Part shown: positions 12,164-24,189 of the stretch, piece after piece
Layout of the letters: each line of letters begins with the position of its first letter
Position numbering within the stretch: the first letter of the stretch is position 1
Assembly (NCBI GenBank): GCA_035235625.1
Contig: CP141142.1
Span: 15,282,995-15,346,994, forward strand
Origin: Saururus chinensis
Taxonomy: Eukaryota > Streptophyta > Magnoliopsida > Piperales > Saururaceae
Length of the DNA stretch: 64,000 bases
Direction: 5' to 3'
Notes under the pieces: generated by a model
What the model saw: only the letters and a program-made list of their open reading frames with translations
What the model was told of the DNA's origin: nothing
Database searches by the model: none
Program-made: the position numbers and the translations under genes

Positions 12164-12860
12164 TAGCCCCAATCTTGCTAGAAACTCTTTTATCCATACT
12201 GCCTTGGAAGCTACAATACTTCGTGTATAAAATTCAGCTTCTATTGTAGACTTAGAAACACTATTCTGTTTCTGCAAATCCAAACATGAAGACAAATTTG
12301 GCAGTGGATTTCCTGTCATTTTGATCCCTTGCATAGTATGAATCACTATATCCAGCCAATGACAAACGTTTCCACCTAATAGGTGAGTTTTAAACTCTTA
12401 AACCCTAAGAGGTACTGAAATACCCTATTCATCACTTGCCAGTGCTGAAGACAAAGGTCTGCTTGGTAACGGCTCAGCAAGCCTACCACAAAACTTAAAT
12501 CAAGCTGTGTACAGGTCATGACATATATCAAGCTACTAATAGCCTATGCATATGGCACTGACTCCATCCAAAGTCGGTCTTTCTTAGTTCAAGGAGCCAT
12601 ACTCTGACAACACCGTACCTTTGTAAATAGGGGACAATGGTTTTCCAACCAATGACATTTAAGCGTTTGAGAACGCTTTCTATGTATGACTCTTGAGATA
12701 TACTAAGCTTCCTAGCCTTTCTATCTCTATCAATCTTCTTCCTGAGGATGTAGGATGTTTCACCCATGTATTTCATCTCAAACTGGGTTTTGTGTCATTC
12801 CTTTAAACTGACTATCTTACTTAGGTCATTCACCATCAAGAGTACATCGTCTACATACAA
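12164..12860 (-). mobile_element. Copia fossil, reverse transcriptase to RNase H segment
   Basis: On the minus strand the right end reads LYVDDVLLM, the YVDD catalytic box of Copia reverse transcriptase. Next comes MKYMGETSYILRKKIDRDR, the G-E-x-SYILG-K-I-x-RDR block after it, and finally VSKSTIEAEFYTRSIVA and the WIKEFLARLGL block of RNase H. The segment is cut on the left by the Athila-like element and on the right, just past YVDD, by the LTR beginning at 12861. Multiple breaks; old. Confidence 0.85.
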
Positions 12861-14944
12861 TGTTACACCCCAAATTTTTGACCCAATTAACTTTACTTAT
12901 CAATTTGATGTTGTTTTAGCCTCAATTTTTGTCAACCCTTTTGGATCGATCGCAAGGCTCATAGAGTCGGTTGTAACAAGCATACACCAAGATCGTAGAC
13001 TATGACCTCGTTAAGCGTGTTATGGGTGGGACCTACTTTATATTTGCAAGAAAACTTTTGTGAATGTCGTCCTAGGGCTGACATTGGGGCCACGTGCTAG
13101 GGTAATTAGGGTTTTAATTATGTTATGGTTAATAGGGGTATTTAGGTAAATAGGTTAATTAGGCTAGTAGTACTTTCTTTTAATTAAGTTATTGGGCCTT
13201 AGGCACTTGTTAGTGAGCCCATTAGGATTATCTATTTGTGTAAGGGCTATGCCCAAATTTGATTATGGAATGAATCGATTATTGTCTAATCCTCTCCTCT
13301 TCCCCCCTGCCCCTCTCCCCTATCCAGTGGCTGTGCCACTCCTCCCCCCTTTCCTGGCCATCCTGCGCTGCTCCATTCTTGTTACCAGCTAGCCAAGCAA
13401 TTGTGGACACCCGCCCACAACAAAAACATACACATATGTGGTCTTGTTTAGAAGGGCTCATCAATACGAGTCTAACGGTACCAAAAATACACAATTTCAA
13501 GCTGTGAGTAAAAAATTATACCCAATAGGCTAGCCGCAGGCTAGCCTTGCGGCTAACTTGACATTGCAGGCTAACTCTACAACTAGCCTGTTTGTCAACC
13601 CATATCATGGGTTGGTATATGTTGATGGTTGGATGTGCGCCACCAACGGTGAATTTTGTCTATATAAGGTGGGGGAGGAGAGGGTGCCCAACCCACCCCT
13701 ACCCCTTTTCTCCTACCTTTCTTCTTGTGTTATGCCGTTTATAAATTTTAAACGTGCGTTCCTTCACCATTCTTTGCCTATTTTTACCCATTTAAAAGCC
13801 GAACTTACCTAATTCGAGGGCGTCCAACGTCATGAGAGGGTCCATTTTTTGTGATAACTCCTTTAAAAGGTGGAAAGGACCTAAGGCAAGAGGAGGCCTT
13901 TTTGCCACCCTCGGGCCGAAAACGAAGACTATCCTACTGTTAGGGGAGGTTCTGCCTACCTCACCCGAGCCAGACGAGGAGATTGTCCCTATGCTAGGGG
14001 AGGTTCTGTCCACCTCACCTGAGCCAGATGAGGAGACTATCCCAACACTAGGAGAGATTCTACCTGCCTCACCCTAACCAGACAAGGAAACTATCTCTGT
14101 GCAAGGGGAGCTGCCGCCCACAGCTTTTAAGCCGACCGCAAACATAGGCTTAATAAGGGTAGGTGGTTTTAAATCCTATTTTTGTGTTAGGGTAAAGCTC
14201 CTTTTTTTTACTAAAATTTTAAATGGTTTAAAATATCGTTAGGGTATAGACGAAGGCCCGCCCTTACGAGATTATTTTAGTACCAATTATTTAAATATTA
14301 TTTGATTATTCTATTTATTTTAAAAATTCAGAATTCAAAGGGTAGTTCTTCAGCATGCAACCCTATGGACTATCGGAATTTATTACTCCTAGATACTGCC
14401 TAATGAGGCTTTTAGAATGCTCAGGAGTTAGGGTATCATGGGAAAACCCCTCTTCTTCTAATTGTGTTGTCCCATGAGCAAGGGTGTATGTCGTTTAGTA
14501 TCACCAACATTCTATGAATGAAAAGAATTTGTTTTAAGCTATGCAATTATTTTGATTTTTAATTCTAAGTTATGAATTTGTTATATGATTTATCTTGCCT
14601 CTGCATGTTAATAGAATTTAATTCTACCTATTGGGTATAAAGTTTTATACTCACCCACCCCCAGATATTGAAGGTGTAGATACCAGTTTGAGGCTGTAGC
14701 CAATCAGTCCATGGAAAAAGGGCTAATACGCTGGATTTTGTTTAATTAGATATTTTGTATGCATTGTATATTTATACTGACATAATTTTATGGCATGTAT
14801 AGCTCTAACTTTTGGAATTTTGTACTTATGCACTTTAATATTATTAAGGGTTTCTTATTTATACATGATCGATCCTGGCCCTCTTCACTTACAAATTTTA
14901 CGAAACTCCGACTTTTAAGTTAATTTAAAAGTCGAGGCGTAACA
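12861..14944 (+). repeat. 2.1-kb LTR of a plus-strand LTR retrotransposon
   Basis: The segment starts TGTTACACCCC inside the Copia reverse transcriptase and ends GGCGTAACA. It is immediately followed by TTGGTATCAAAGCCC (14946-14960), a primer-binding site of the initiator-tRNA-Met type. Terminal TGTTA and TAACA are inverted, as expected of an LTR. A TATA box (TATATAAGG) is at 13661, so the promoter would drive transcription rightwards. No second copy of this LTR is in the window. The interior holds a 54-bp tandem repeat. Confidence 0.75.
13941..14120 (+). repeat. 54-bp tandem repeat inside the LTR
   Basis: Units begin at 13941, 13995, 14049 and, partly, 14103 with TAGGGGAGGTTCTG or a variant. 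As 54 is divisible by three, the frame from 13832 stays open through two units and encodes 18-residue repeats (LGEVLPTSPEPDEEIVPM and relatives). Its position downstream of the TATA box puts it in the transcribed leader. Confidence 0.8.
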
Positions 14945-14945
14945 A

Positions 14946-15735
14946 TTGGTATCAAAGCCCAAGGGATGACTGTATATAAACGAGTAACTAAATCAGTCAA
15001 CATAAATATAAGTGTTATACATATTTTATTTTAAGTTACTTAAATAACTTTGTGTGTTTTGTTTAAAATAAAGCAGATGGGTAAGTCAAGAATGAGACAC
15101 TTCGCGGGCTCCTTGCTCAACTGCCCGGTTCGCAAATTGCCCTTACCAACAAGGGCAAAGGGTCGAGAGGATCCTATGATTATTGAGATTTCTGATTCCG
15201 ATGACTCCACGATCCCATACTCTCCTACTACTTCCCTTACTCTAGGCTACTTCTCCCTATGTATCCCTATGGCGAAGCACAAAACCATCTGTCACTTTAG
15301 GCCACTTCTCTCTATTTGGTCCTGTGGGCATTGGACAAAGCTTCCTCTTAGTCTGGGCTATTTGCCCTCTCTAGAGTCACTAACTTGAGGAGTGGTCACT
15401 TTTATTGCATAGAATACCTCCAGAAGTCTACACTGGTTTCCTAATTATAGGGGGAAACCCATGAGCATACGAAAGTATGTGTGGTGTGCGATGCGGCCGC
15501 CAAGCACATAACGAGCGCGACCATATGTTGTGCATGGTCACGCCATGCATTGTGCAGTGTGGCCCATGATGATAAGGGCAGTGGACCTTGCGCTACTCGT
15601 TGTGGCTCAGGGATGACATTGGCACAACTGACACAGGCTACTTACATCAGTGCCTACATCAGTTAATTCTTCCTTTACCCCTATTATTTTATATTCAAAT
15701 AATATTCTGACTTCAAAACACAATAACTTCCTTCC
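14946..15735 (+). mobile_element. Leader and start of internal region after the 12861-14944 LTR
   Basis: The primer-binding site is followed by an open frame at 15050-15388 with an acidic run EISDSDDST, and then by sequence I do not recognise. No gag, protease or polymerase motif is visible. The element seems to be cut off by the repeat that ends at 16031. Confidence 0.45.
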
Positions 15736-15779
15736 ATGAAGTCGAAATTGTGCATTCTTCACGCCATGGATTTGTATCA

Positions 15780-16031
15780 ACGAGGCTTCAAAACTAGACC
15801 CACATGGGCAGGTTATCCCACACTTTTCAATGGGTCATGCCCATGTAGCATGTTTCCTAAGGTCGTAACTTTCTCTCCCAACCTCTATTTTGCATGTTCT
15901 TCGACTCTTATGCTCGTTACTTCGAGCTCTATGCATATATAAGGATTTCATCTCTTTAAACCCCCTAAAACTTATCCAAAAATTATATACTCTAACCTCT
16001 CGGGTTAGGCATAATTGAAAACGGGTTGTTA
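15780..16031 (-). repeat. LTR-end-like repeat, copy 1
   Basis: This segment matches 31325-31597 in the same orientation with scattered differences. On the minus strand both start TGTAACA(A/C)CCCGTTTT-like, as LTRs of many plant Ty3/gypsy families do. The other end of the repeat is not defined, so this may be one end of a truncated LTR. Confidence 0.5.
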
Positions 16032-17434
16032 CATTCTGTCTCTCTTTTTCATTCTCTCTCTCCATCTCTCACCCCCTCTCTCCCCCCTCTCCCTCTCTCT
16101 TTCTCTCTCCCTCCCTGTCTCTCTTCTCTCTCCTCCCTCCTCCCTCTCCTCCTCTCTCCTCTTTTTCTCCCTCCCTCCCTCTCTTCTCACTCTCATGATG
16201 CTTTATTTATTATTTAGTTAAATAATCCATATTAAATAAAAAGTGGGTATTTAAGGCACAAAGCTATCCGTCGCAAATACCCTCTGTCCTTTCTCCCTCT
16301 CTCTAATTCTATCTTCTCTCTCCCTCTCTCTCTCACAATGCTTTATTTATTATATAGTATATATTTAAATAATTAATATTAGATAAAAATAGGATATCTA
16401 CGACACATAGAGCTATGCATTGCAAATAAAGGTTATTTGCGATGCATACATCTATGCCTAAAAAATATTCAAGGGTATTTGTGATGCATACATCTATGCC
16501 TTGCAAATACCCTCTCTCCTCTCTCTCTATTTGCTCCCTCTCTCCCCATGTCTCTCCCTCTTCTCTCTCTCTCTCCACACTCTCTCTCGATCTTCTCTGT
16601 CTCTCTATCTTCTTTCTCTCCTCTCTCTCCCTCTGCTCGCTCTCTTTTCTATACCTTCTATCTCTGTCTTCCTCTCTCTCTTCTCTCTCTCCTCTCTTTG
16701 TGTCTTTGTCTTCCCTCTCTTATCTCTCTCATCTCTCTCTTCTCTATCACACTCTCCCCTCTCTTCTCTCCCTCCTCTCTTCTCTCCCTGCTCTCTTGTC
16801 TCTCTCACCTCTCGTCTCTCTTCTTTCCCTTTCTCTATGTATTTGTGACACATAGATCTATGTGTCACAAATACTATTATTTTAAAAAAATATTTCTCTT
16901 TTCTATCTCTTCACTCCCACCCTCCGTCTCCTCTCTCTCTTCTCTCTTTCTTTGCTCTCTCTCACTTATGTCTCCCCACTCTTTCCACTCTCTCTCTCTC
17001 TTGATTAAATACTATATATATTATTCTAAAGAAATATGTCATTTTTTAATACATATACTTATACATCACAAATAGATAGTACTATTGGTGATGATTTGAA
17101 GAAAGTTTTGCAAATAAAATAAGTTTTTTCTTAAAAATATTTATGCAGTATTTGCAACACTTTGAGATAAGCATCGCAAATACAATTGACTATTACCGAC
17201 ATTTATCCATAAACATCGTAAATAGTAAAAAAATTGCAATATTATTTTATTTGGGAAGCTTTTATGAAAATATCTCAAATAGGTCTACTATTGTGATGCT
17301 TATAATAAGCATCGCATATAGTTGTTTTTTTACAATGCTCAGTTAAGCATCACAAATGATAGTTATTAGCAACGCTTTTTATTACAATGCTAATAAAAAC
17401 ATCATTAATAGTCCTTTTTGTTGTCGTGTCTATT
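16032..17434 (+). mobile_element. CACTA-type element fragment with right terminus
   Basis: The right end TTTTTGTTGTCGTG differs by one base from the terminus TTTGTTGTAGTG of the complete CACTA element at 51619. Next to it are subterminal repeats of the form GCATCGCAAATA and TTGCGATGC in both orientations (about 17130-17400), as CACTA elements use for transposase binding. The interior is long CT-rich microsatellite (16035-16190, 16275-16340, 16505-16845, 16890-17000). No left terminus is present and no transposase is visible. Confidence 0.65.
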
Positions 17435-19787
17435 ATAAAAGTTAAAGAGATCACACCTTGCTCAATTGATTGAAGTCGTCACAACACAGCAAATCCTTTG
17501 CCAAGAAATTTGCCTTGGACTTTGCCCTATTCCTCAAACTATTGCTCGATCTTTGAAGGATGTAGGTGATCGACCCCATCGGGGAATTATTTCAGGCAGG
17601 AAGGATATGGAGATCTTCAATCTCTCCTACCCATGGCCATTAGTGCTTTTTATGGCAAAATTGAGCTTAATCACTTCGCCCATGTCGAATTGAAGAGAGG
17701 ATTTGGCGGGGCAGGCCTTCCTTGTGCAACAATGGCCTAATCCTCCCACCCACATTGAACTGAAGAGAGGATTTCATGGGGGCAGATTCCTTGTGTAGTG
17801 GTAGAAACCAAAAACTATCGCCCTCCATCTCCTTGCGCACACTCACAAAATTAACTATAGCTGTTGCTTTTGTAACCGCCCTCGCAAGTGCAACGTGCGC
17901 TAAAGGTTTAAGTGACTTAAGCAAGGGACCACCATAAACCTTATAAACCTCTTTCAGTCGGTATTCTTCATGACCGTCCTAAATTTGTGGTGAAACTACT
18001 AGGTCAATCGATCAGGGCCTCGGCGATCGATCAATTGGCTACAAATAAAGAGCAATAACATTTTTTGATCTATGGGGCCCTCGAGCAATCAATGAATTAG
18101 TAAAATGTATATATAGTACGATGCTAATTGATCTGGTTGTTGGATGAACTATCATTTTGCCAATTGCAAGAAAAATAAAACAAATAGTAAGTTTGACATT
18201 TGATCAGTTGATAGGGATGATTGATTAGTCAGACAATCGCAAAGAAATGTAAAACAATAATAATTTTTGTGGTCGATTGGCCCATAGCTGCAATCAATCG
18301 GTATGAACAAGATTTTTGAAAGATGAATTTTTTAGCTAAAAGTATTTGTAATTAAATACCATAACCTTATTATTCTTTAAGTAAACATCATTAAATCCTT
18401 AGATACAAATAAACCTATAAAATTCATGCAAAAACCCATAAAAACAACATCAAAATTTACACATAAGGGGGATTAAACCAAATAGTCCATTAACCATAAA
18501 AAACAAGATTAATATTATAATTGTATGTATTAATGCAATAAATCTTAAACTTATCTTTACTTAGCAAAGAAACACTTCAATTCCTCTTTTGGATCATAGA
18601 AACCCTAATAAAAAATTATGATCCATTAATTCTAAGTGTAAACCATAACTCTTCTATCAATTGAGACTGAAAGTATATTTAACAAAGCAAATTATGTATT
18701 TATTTGTATTCAATGATTTCTAAAAAATCAATCACAAGGTTGTGCAACAGAAACAATGATTTAGAGTTCTACTACTTGGATTTATTGAATGGATTTTCCA
18801 ATATTTCCATTGAAAGAGTAAATTGAGAATACAAAAGAATGGTCAATCGAATCAATAAAAAAATTAATGAATTTTGATGAAGAATCAATGAACTTACTTT
18901 TGGAAGATGGCTAAGGCAAATTTTATGAAATTTGAGTCATTAAAAGATAAGAGAGAATGTCAACTTTGATTATTTATAATATTTTGGATAAGTGAGCCTC
19001 TGTGTGCCCATTTCATGAACCAAGAGGATTCTTTTTTATAATTTTGCATAAATATATAGGACTAAACCTGAGTCCACTTAGTGGCTAATGATGGGCAGTT
19101 GCCAAGGTACCGACATGCGTCGACAAGAAGTTATGGGTCCCAGGTTGGGGCATTTCCACAAAATAAAAAAATTAGTAAAAGTTTTACCAAATTGTAGTAA
19201 ACTCGTAGTTTATGCTAAGCACCAATGCGCTTTATGGGTGCTCACCTCATGGCTACAAGAACCGGATCAGCCACTCCTTGGGCTTACTCCCAAAAGATCA
19301 GCCCACCAAATTCTTCACCAAAAATCAAAATAATTATAGGAATATTCCTAATTACCTCAAAATATTAACTAAATAAATGCAAACCAAAAATTAAAATTTT
19401 TGGATCTCACATTTATATGTTGATTTGACAATGGATTGTGTTATTGCTAATGATCCACTGTGTATATGCATGTTTTATGTGAACTCTGCACAAAAAGAGG
19501 AGAAAAATCGGCCCTTGGTACCTCACTGGACAAGCTCCACCAGCAAGTATCAATAGATGCAACCCAACAATTTGTAATTTTCATGTCCCCCCTCCCCCTA
19601 ACCAATATTTTCACCAATACAAAGAACAAATGTGCCAGAGTAGTATTCATTTTCTGAATTGATCGATACCTCTTTGTCTCTCTTAAAATTGAAGTTTTAA
19701 ATATAAAGAAATGATAAAGATATAATTTTAATCATAGGCATTCCCTTTTGGTTGGAAGAGATTCTGTCAGGAAAATGGAATATGCTT
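17435..19787. other. Intergenic stretch, no gene recognised
   Basis: About 2.3 kb with no convincing coding frame. It holds an imperfect local duplication (GAAGAGAGGATTT near 17690 and 17761) and a cluster of GATCGATC/ATCAATTGG palindromes at 17999-18310. A minus-strand TATA-like ATTATAAATAAT lies near 18975. The mix resembles a decayed LTR, but no ends could be matched. Confidence 0.4.
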
Positions 19788-19793
19788 TTTATT
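19788..19793 (-). terminator. Polyadenylation signal of the terpene synthase
   Basis: AATAAA on the minus strand, 62 bases after the stop codon at 19855, a normal plant spacing. The match is to the consensus only. Confidence 0.5.
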
Positions 19794-19854
19794 CGTTTGA
19801 TTGATACTTGTTGACATGTAAGTCCCCATGTCCAAAACATAATTCCTGATAATG

Positions 19855-22059
19855 CTAAAGTGGTATAGTTTCATTTAGGAAAGAATTAAGTTCCTTCTTG
19901 GGGTCACTATAAGGCTCATTGTCTTCATAGGGGTGCAGCCATTCAGCCATCCTAACCAAATTTAAAGAGGCTGACCTCACGCCTTGAGATAATTTGCCCG
20001 AAAGGCACTCCTTGTTCAGTTTTTTCCATTCAGTTGAGATCATACACTTGACATGTTCAACTGCACTTTGAAGAGAGGCAGTTTCCACTTCTTTCATGTA
20101 GTAGTCCACATAACAGCCATCATGCCCTTCATGACTCCTATGCTGCAAAGATGATGAAGACTATATCTTAGCCATAAAAAAATGGTGTGATGATAAAGTA
20201 AAGTATATGGGATGGAATTTACCATGGTAGTATCCAAGTCATCGGATAGCCTAAGTATGGCCGCTGCGCTTGAAAACAGTCCTTGGCTGCTTTGTAGTAG
20301 GTCCATGGTACTCTTCGGCGTATCTTCACCCAACATTATACATACTTGGGCAAGTGAAAGGGGCACTCCAGTGCTTACAATTCCATTTCTCAGATACTCG
20401 TCTGATTTTGGCAGATGACCTGACTTGAACCATCTAGACTCTTCAAGGAATGCATCACATAAGTCTACCCACTGCAAGCATACATAATTTAATAGCATCA
20501 CGAATAATCAAAGCTTACCTTGCATAAATAGAAAAACATAGAAAGTTTCAAGGCAAGACAGACCAGTTCTCTCAATATGAATATGGGGTTCCATCCATGT
20601 TCTGTGCTGATCATATCAGCAACTTCATTAAGCACATCTGATAAAGCCACAAAGCTCTTCTTCATGCACTGTGGAAGATCATCCATCTGACTCGCATCCC
20701 ACCTGAGTATGTTAATGAATGGAAAAGAAAAAACTTTGTCAAAATTTTTGTTCGAACTTTATGGTCTATTTTGAACATTTTCTTTTCTTTTCTTACCCAT
20801 TGACTGCTTTGGTAAAAACAGTAAGCTGGTCAAGAGTCCCATAAACATCGTATATGTCATCGATTATGTATATAAATGCTATCGATTTTGCGAGTGCAAT
20901 CCTGTACTTGGATAATTCAGGGTCTGACAGGAGAGCAGAGGAGCACAGGAACCACTCCACCGTTTTATCTCGGGCGAAGCCTAGGTCCTGACTTAAGTTC
21001 AATTCTCTCCACCACCTGGAACAAAAATTTGTGTTAGACAAAGTGTGCGGATATTTGTTGCATGAATATAACACTAAGACTTGGGCATACACAGAGATCT
21101 CTTCGAGCTCTTTACGGTGCATTGACTGGACGATGTTAAAATCAATTTTTGCGAGTTTGTGTAAAATTTTAGCCCTCCCTTGCACTTGGTCTTCTGTACT
21201 TTGTAAATACCGTTTGAGACTGAACCGTGGCAAGCTTTTGTGGAATGGATAGCACAATGTGTTCTTAACTTGTTTACTTGTTTGAAGGAGTAGTTGCTTG
21301 GCGGGGTTGCCAACTTCCTCTAATATGCCATCTCCATCTATTGCAAGATGTGATGCTTCATACAATGCCAACAGTCCCCTTATTTCATCAACTGCTTCTA
21401 TTTGTAGTCCCACCGTCTTATCTTTGAATTGGTTGAATATATCTGGTTCATTATAAAATGATGGCAGGTAAGATACTACTTCAGTGAATATTTGGAACCA
21501 CAATAATTAAACTCAAAACAAATAAACGAAGAAAGTGACCCACCAGCAGAAACATAGTGTCCATATTGTCGCATTAGCCGAAAGCTAATTGCAGTTGACA
21601 ACAAATCAGAATTTTGAGAACTAGCAATATAGTGATAGTGTTGTCCTAGAACAAATTCAATCTCATGTTGGAAGTGGTAGTCAATGCATAGCCGCTGAAG
21701 CATATCAATCATAAGCATGCATTCTAGTGCATCTTCAGTCAGTAATGACGTCCTAATACCAGCCACAAGCTCCTTACGCTGCACTTGTAGCAAATCCTGC
21801 ATGGCATATAACCTGATAAAGGCTAGAAGATATTCATGTCTTTCCAAGTTATGAAGGCGAGGTAACAAAAGATTACCATGTCATCCTGCGAAGTTGTAGA
21901 GAGTCTGAGATGCTGCTCTGTTGAGTTGTTGCAACATCCCAGTTTCTTTGAACTAGCAAGTTCATGAGAAGGGTCAAGTGAGGAGGAAAGGTAAGAAGAG
22001 TAGGCTGCCATGGACTTGGATTCCCTATAACTGTAAAGCAACTTCATAGATGTATGCAT
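19855..22059 (-). CDS. Terpene synthase, TPS-g type (linalool/nerolidol synthase-like), seven exons
   Basis: It would ionise geranyl or farnesyl diphosphate and release an acyclic alcohol (linalool or nerolidol class). Exons: 22059-21877, 21796-21544, 21442-21091, 21015-20797, 20702-20564, 20471-20223, 20142-19855. All six introns are GT-AG, 75-101 bp, and phases agree throughout, giving 560 residues and a TAG stop. Exons 4, 5 and 6 are 219, 139 and 249 bp, the usual sizes in seven-exon angiosperm TPS genes. Motifs: MIDMLQRLCIDYHFQHEIE in exon 2, DDIYD at residues 315-319 (Mg-binding DDxxD), and DDLDTTM at 459-465 (NSE/DTE). There is no RRx8W near the N terminus, as in TPS-g. The Ser-rich N terminus could be a plastid transit peptide; Met17 (22011) is an alternative start. 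Odd: the Glu expected at position 467 of NSE/DTE is Arg, at the exon 6/7 junction. The exact product cannot be told from sequence. Confidence 0.9.
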
Positions 22060-22149
22060 TGGCGACCATCATATTTATGGTATCACGTTGCAGCGTAACC
22101 AGTGACCCAAAAACATCATGTTCAAAGTGTGTATCACGTTTTGGTCTGT

Positions 22150-22160
22150 AATAAATATAA
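22150..22160 (-). promoter_or_regulatory. Candidate TATA box of the terpene synthase
   Basis: TTTATATTTAT on the minus strand about 90 bases before the ATG at 22059 would place transcription start near 22120 and leave a leader of about 60 bases. A second AT-rich candidate (ATAAATATG) near 22072 is so close that it would favour Met17 as the start. Both are consensus matches only. Confidence 0.35.
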
Positions 22161-22429
22161 ACAGCCTTAATTTCACCAGAAATTGTGTTTCACATGGGAT
22201 TAGATTTTTTTATTGAGTCGTCTATTGGGAAGAGCTTTGTGGACGAGAATATTTTCATGGTTGGTGAGAGAGGGAGTTTTGTGGTGACCACGAAAAGGTG
22301 GTCCATGATAGTGAATTAAATTAATGTCGTACACGTCAGCGGATAGTGAATTAACGTCGTAGACGGCGCACATGCGGACGGGAAGTAAAATCCAATCAAC
22401 ATTCAGATGTGGATGTCGCTATCCTAACC

Positions 22430-23718
22430 GCTCTCAAATCAAATTCCAACACCCGTGATTCTGGGTTTAGGGTGAGACGTGACTCATAAGGACTCATAAC
22501 AAGGTGATTATTTTTTACCAGAGAAAATTACTATTAGGTCATAACTGCCGGTTTTTATAGGTGACTTGTTTGTTTAGATTTGTTTTTGTTTAATTTATAT
22601 TTTTGTAAGAATACTATTATACATTAGTGTACTACAACTAATTATTAAAATTATTCCTTTTTTTTGCCTTGTAAGATTATACATCATGTAAGTCATTTTC
22701 TATTAAGTATATTTGAATTGATTCTTTTTACCTTTTTTTAATTACTGTATTTATAAAATATATTATTGTTTTCCATATCATAATTATGTATTTTTTATTT
22801 TATTATTTGCACACTAATAGACTCTCTTATACTTCTATTATGTAAACATGGTGTTAATACTAATGTCTTTTGGGTCAATAGAAGTATTTCTTATAAGGCC
22901 GTGCTTTTTATGATTTGCCAAACATAGAGTGACCTAAATGCTAAGTCTATTATATTGCAATATTCTTTGGCTGATCATTTAGAATATAATTGTCACTCCC
23001 CTGACCCAAAGCTAGCTAGAGGATGCAACAATTCCCAACCCAACTTTAGATTAAATCGAAATTGCACAATTGAGTCATCGCTTTACTTAAACATTACCGA
23101 AAGAATAATGTAAAAAAGATATTTAATTACTTTTACTATAACTATGATTAAACATTTACCTACTAGAGTTACAGTGCAATGACATAAACATATGCCTCAA
23201 ATTAAAGAAAAGAAACTACCATTTAGAAATGAAACACTATCAATTAATATGAAGTTCATAATGTCTTTTTAATTATTTTTAACTAATTATCCCTTGTAAA
23301 TCATAATCCCTTGCTCAGTTCCTCCCAATTATAGTTATGGTCACAAAATAAGCTGTCCTGAGCACCTGCATTACACTATCATACAAGGGATCCCAAGGAT
23401 TCTTAAAAATAAGAAAGGCTAAGTATAAACTCTGTAAGACTTTGAAAACACTTTCATTTACATCCTAATACATGAGTCATTTCAAAGTAAAGTCTTTACA
23501 CAAAAACCTGTACAAATAAATCGTAGCATTTCCATCACAAGAGTCTTACATAATAATCCCGTGTAAATGAATATCAAAACTAATGATAATATAATAAAAT
23601 AGTGCAACCAATCAAAATCTTATATATGCCACATGTTGCTTATTACTTATCACCTAACATCCCAAATACAAAAAAATACCAAAAATCCCAGTCACGCTGG
23701 TGCACAATGGCATGACAA
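22430..23718. repeat. Long direct repeat, copy 1
   Basis: This stretch aligns with 26220-28230: shared blocks include CTCATAACAAGG, TTGTTTGTTTAGATTT, ATGGTGTTAATACTAATG and TTGTCACTCCCC, in the same order. Copy 1 lacks about 0.7 kb (26363-27050 of copy 2). It ends where CACTA-like sequence begins at about 23719. No protein is encoded. TTGTCACTCCCC resembles the start of some Ty3/gypsy LTRs, but the upstream flanks are also shared, so that is not an element end. Confidence 0.8.
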
Positions 23719-24189
23719 TATCGCAAATAATAGGTTTATTTACAATGTTCAAATATCAATGCTGCAAATAATACTCTTATTTGCAACGTTTAGATGTAAA
23801 CATTGTAAATAACACCTCTCTCCCCTCTCTCTTCTCTCCCTCTCTTCTCTCCTCCCTCCCTCACTTCTCTCTTTCTCTCTCTCTATCTTCTCTCCCTTCT
23901 CCCTTCTCTATATCTCTCTTTTTCTCTCTCCTCTCTCTCTCTTCTTTATCACTCTCCTCTCTTCTCACTCTCTCTTGCTCTTCTCTATCACTTTCCCCTC
24001 TCTTCTATCATCCCCTCTCTCCCTGTCTTCTCTCTCCCTCCCCCTCTCTATCTCTATCTCTATCTCGCTCTCATCTCTCTCTCCCTCTCTCTCACAATAC
24101 TTTATTTATTATATATATTATATTAAATAAAAAAAGGATATTTGCGATGAATAGAACTATTCATCACAAATAAATTGAGTATTTGTGAT
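23719..24189 (+). mobile_element. CACTA-type fragment with CT-rich core
   Basis: The fragment has subterminal-like repeats (ATATCGCAAATAAT, TTTGCAACGTTT, TTTGCGATGAAT), a CT-rich core (23815-24095) and a TTTATTTATTATATA block. All match the 16032-17434 fragment in the same order. It interrupts copy 1 of the long repeat. Neither terminus is preserved. Confidence 0.55.

Noticed and set aside
15050-15388. Open frame of 112 codons as a host gene
   Set aside because: It begins about 90 bp after an LTR primer-binding site, so it belongs to the leader or start of an LTR element.
16442-17075. Overlapping Ser/Leu/Pro open frames up to 175 codons
   Set aside because: They are read through CT microsatellite in several frames at once and have no domain or codon signal.
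20498-20563. Extension of terpene synthase exon 5 to 20519 (15 extra codons)
   Set aside because: A donor at 20519 is possible and in frame, but the donor after 20564 gives the family-standard 139-bp exon and a better protein alignment.
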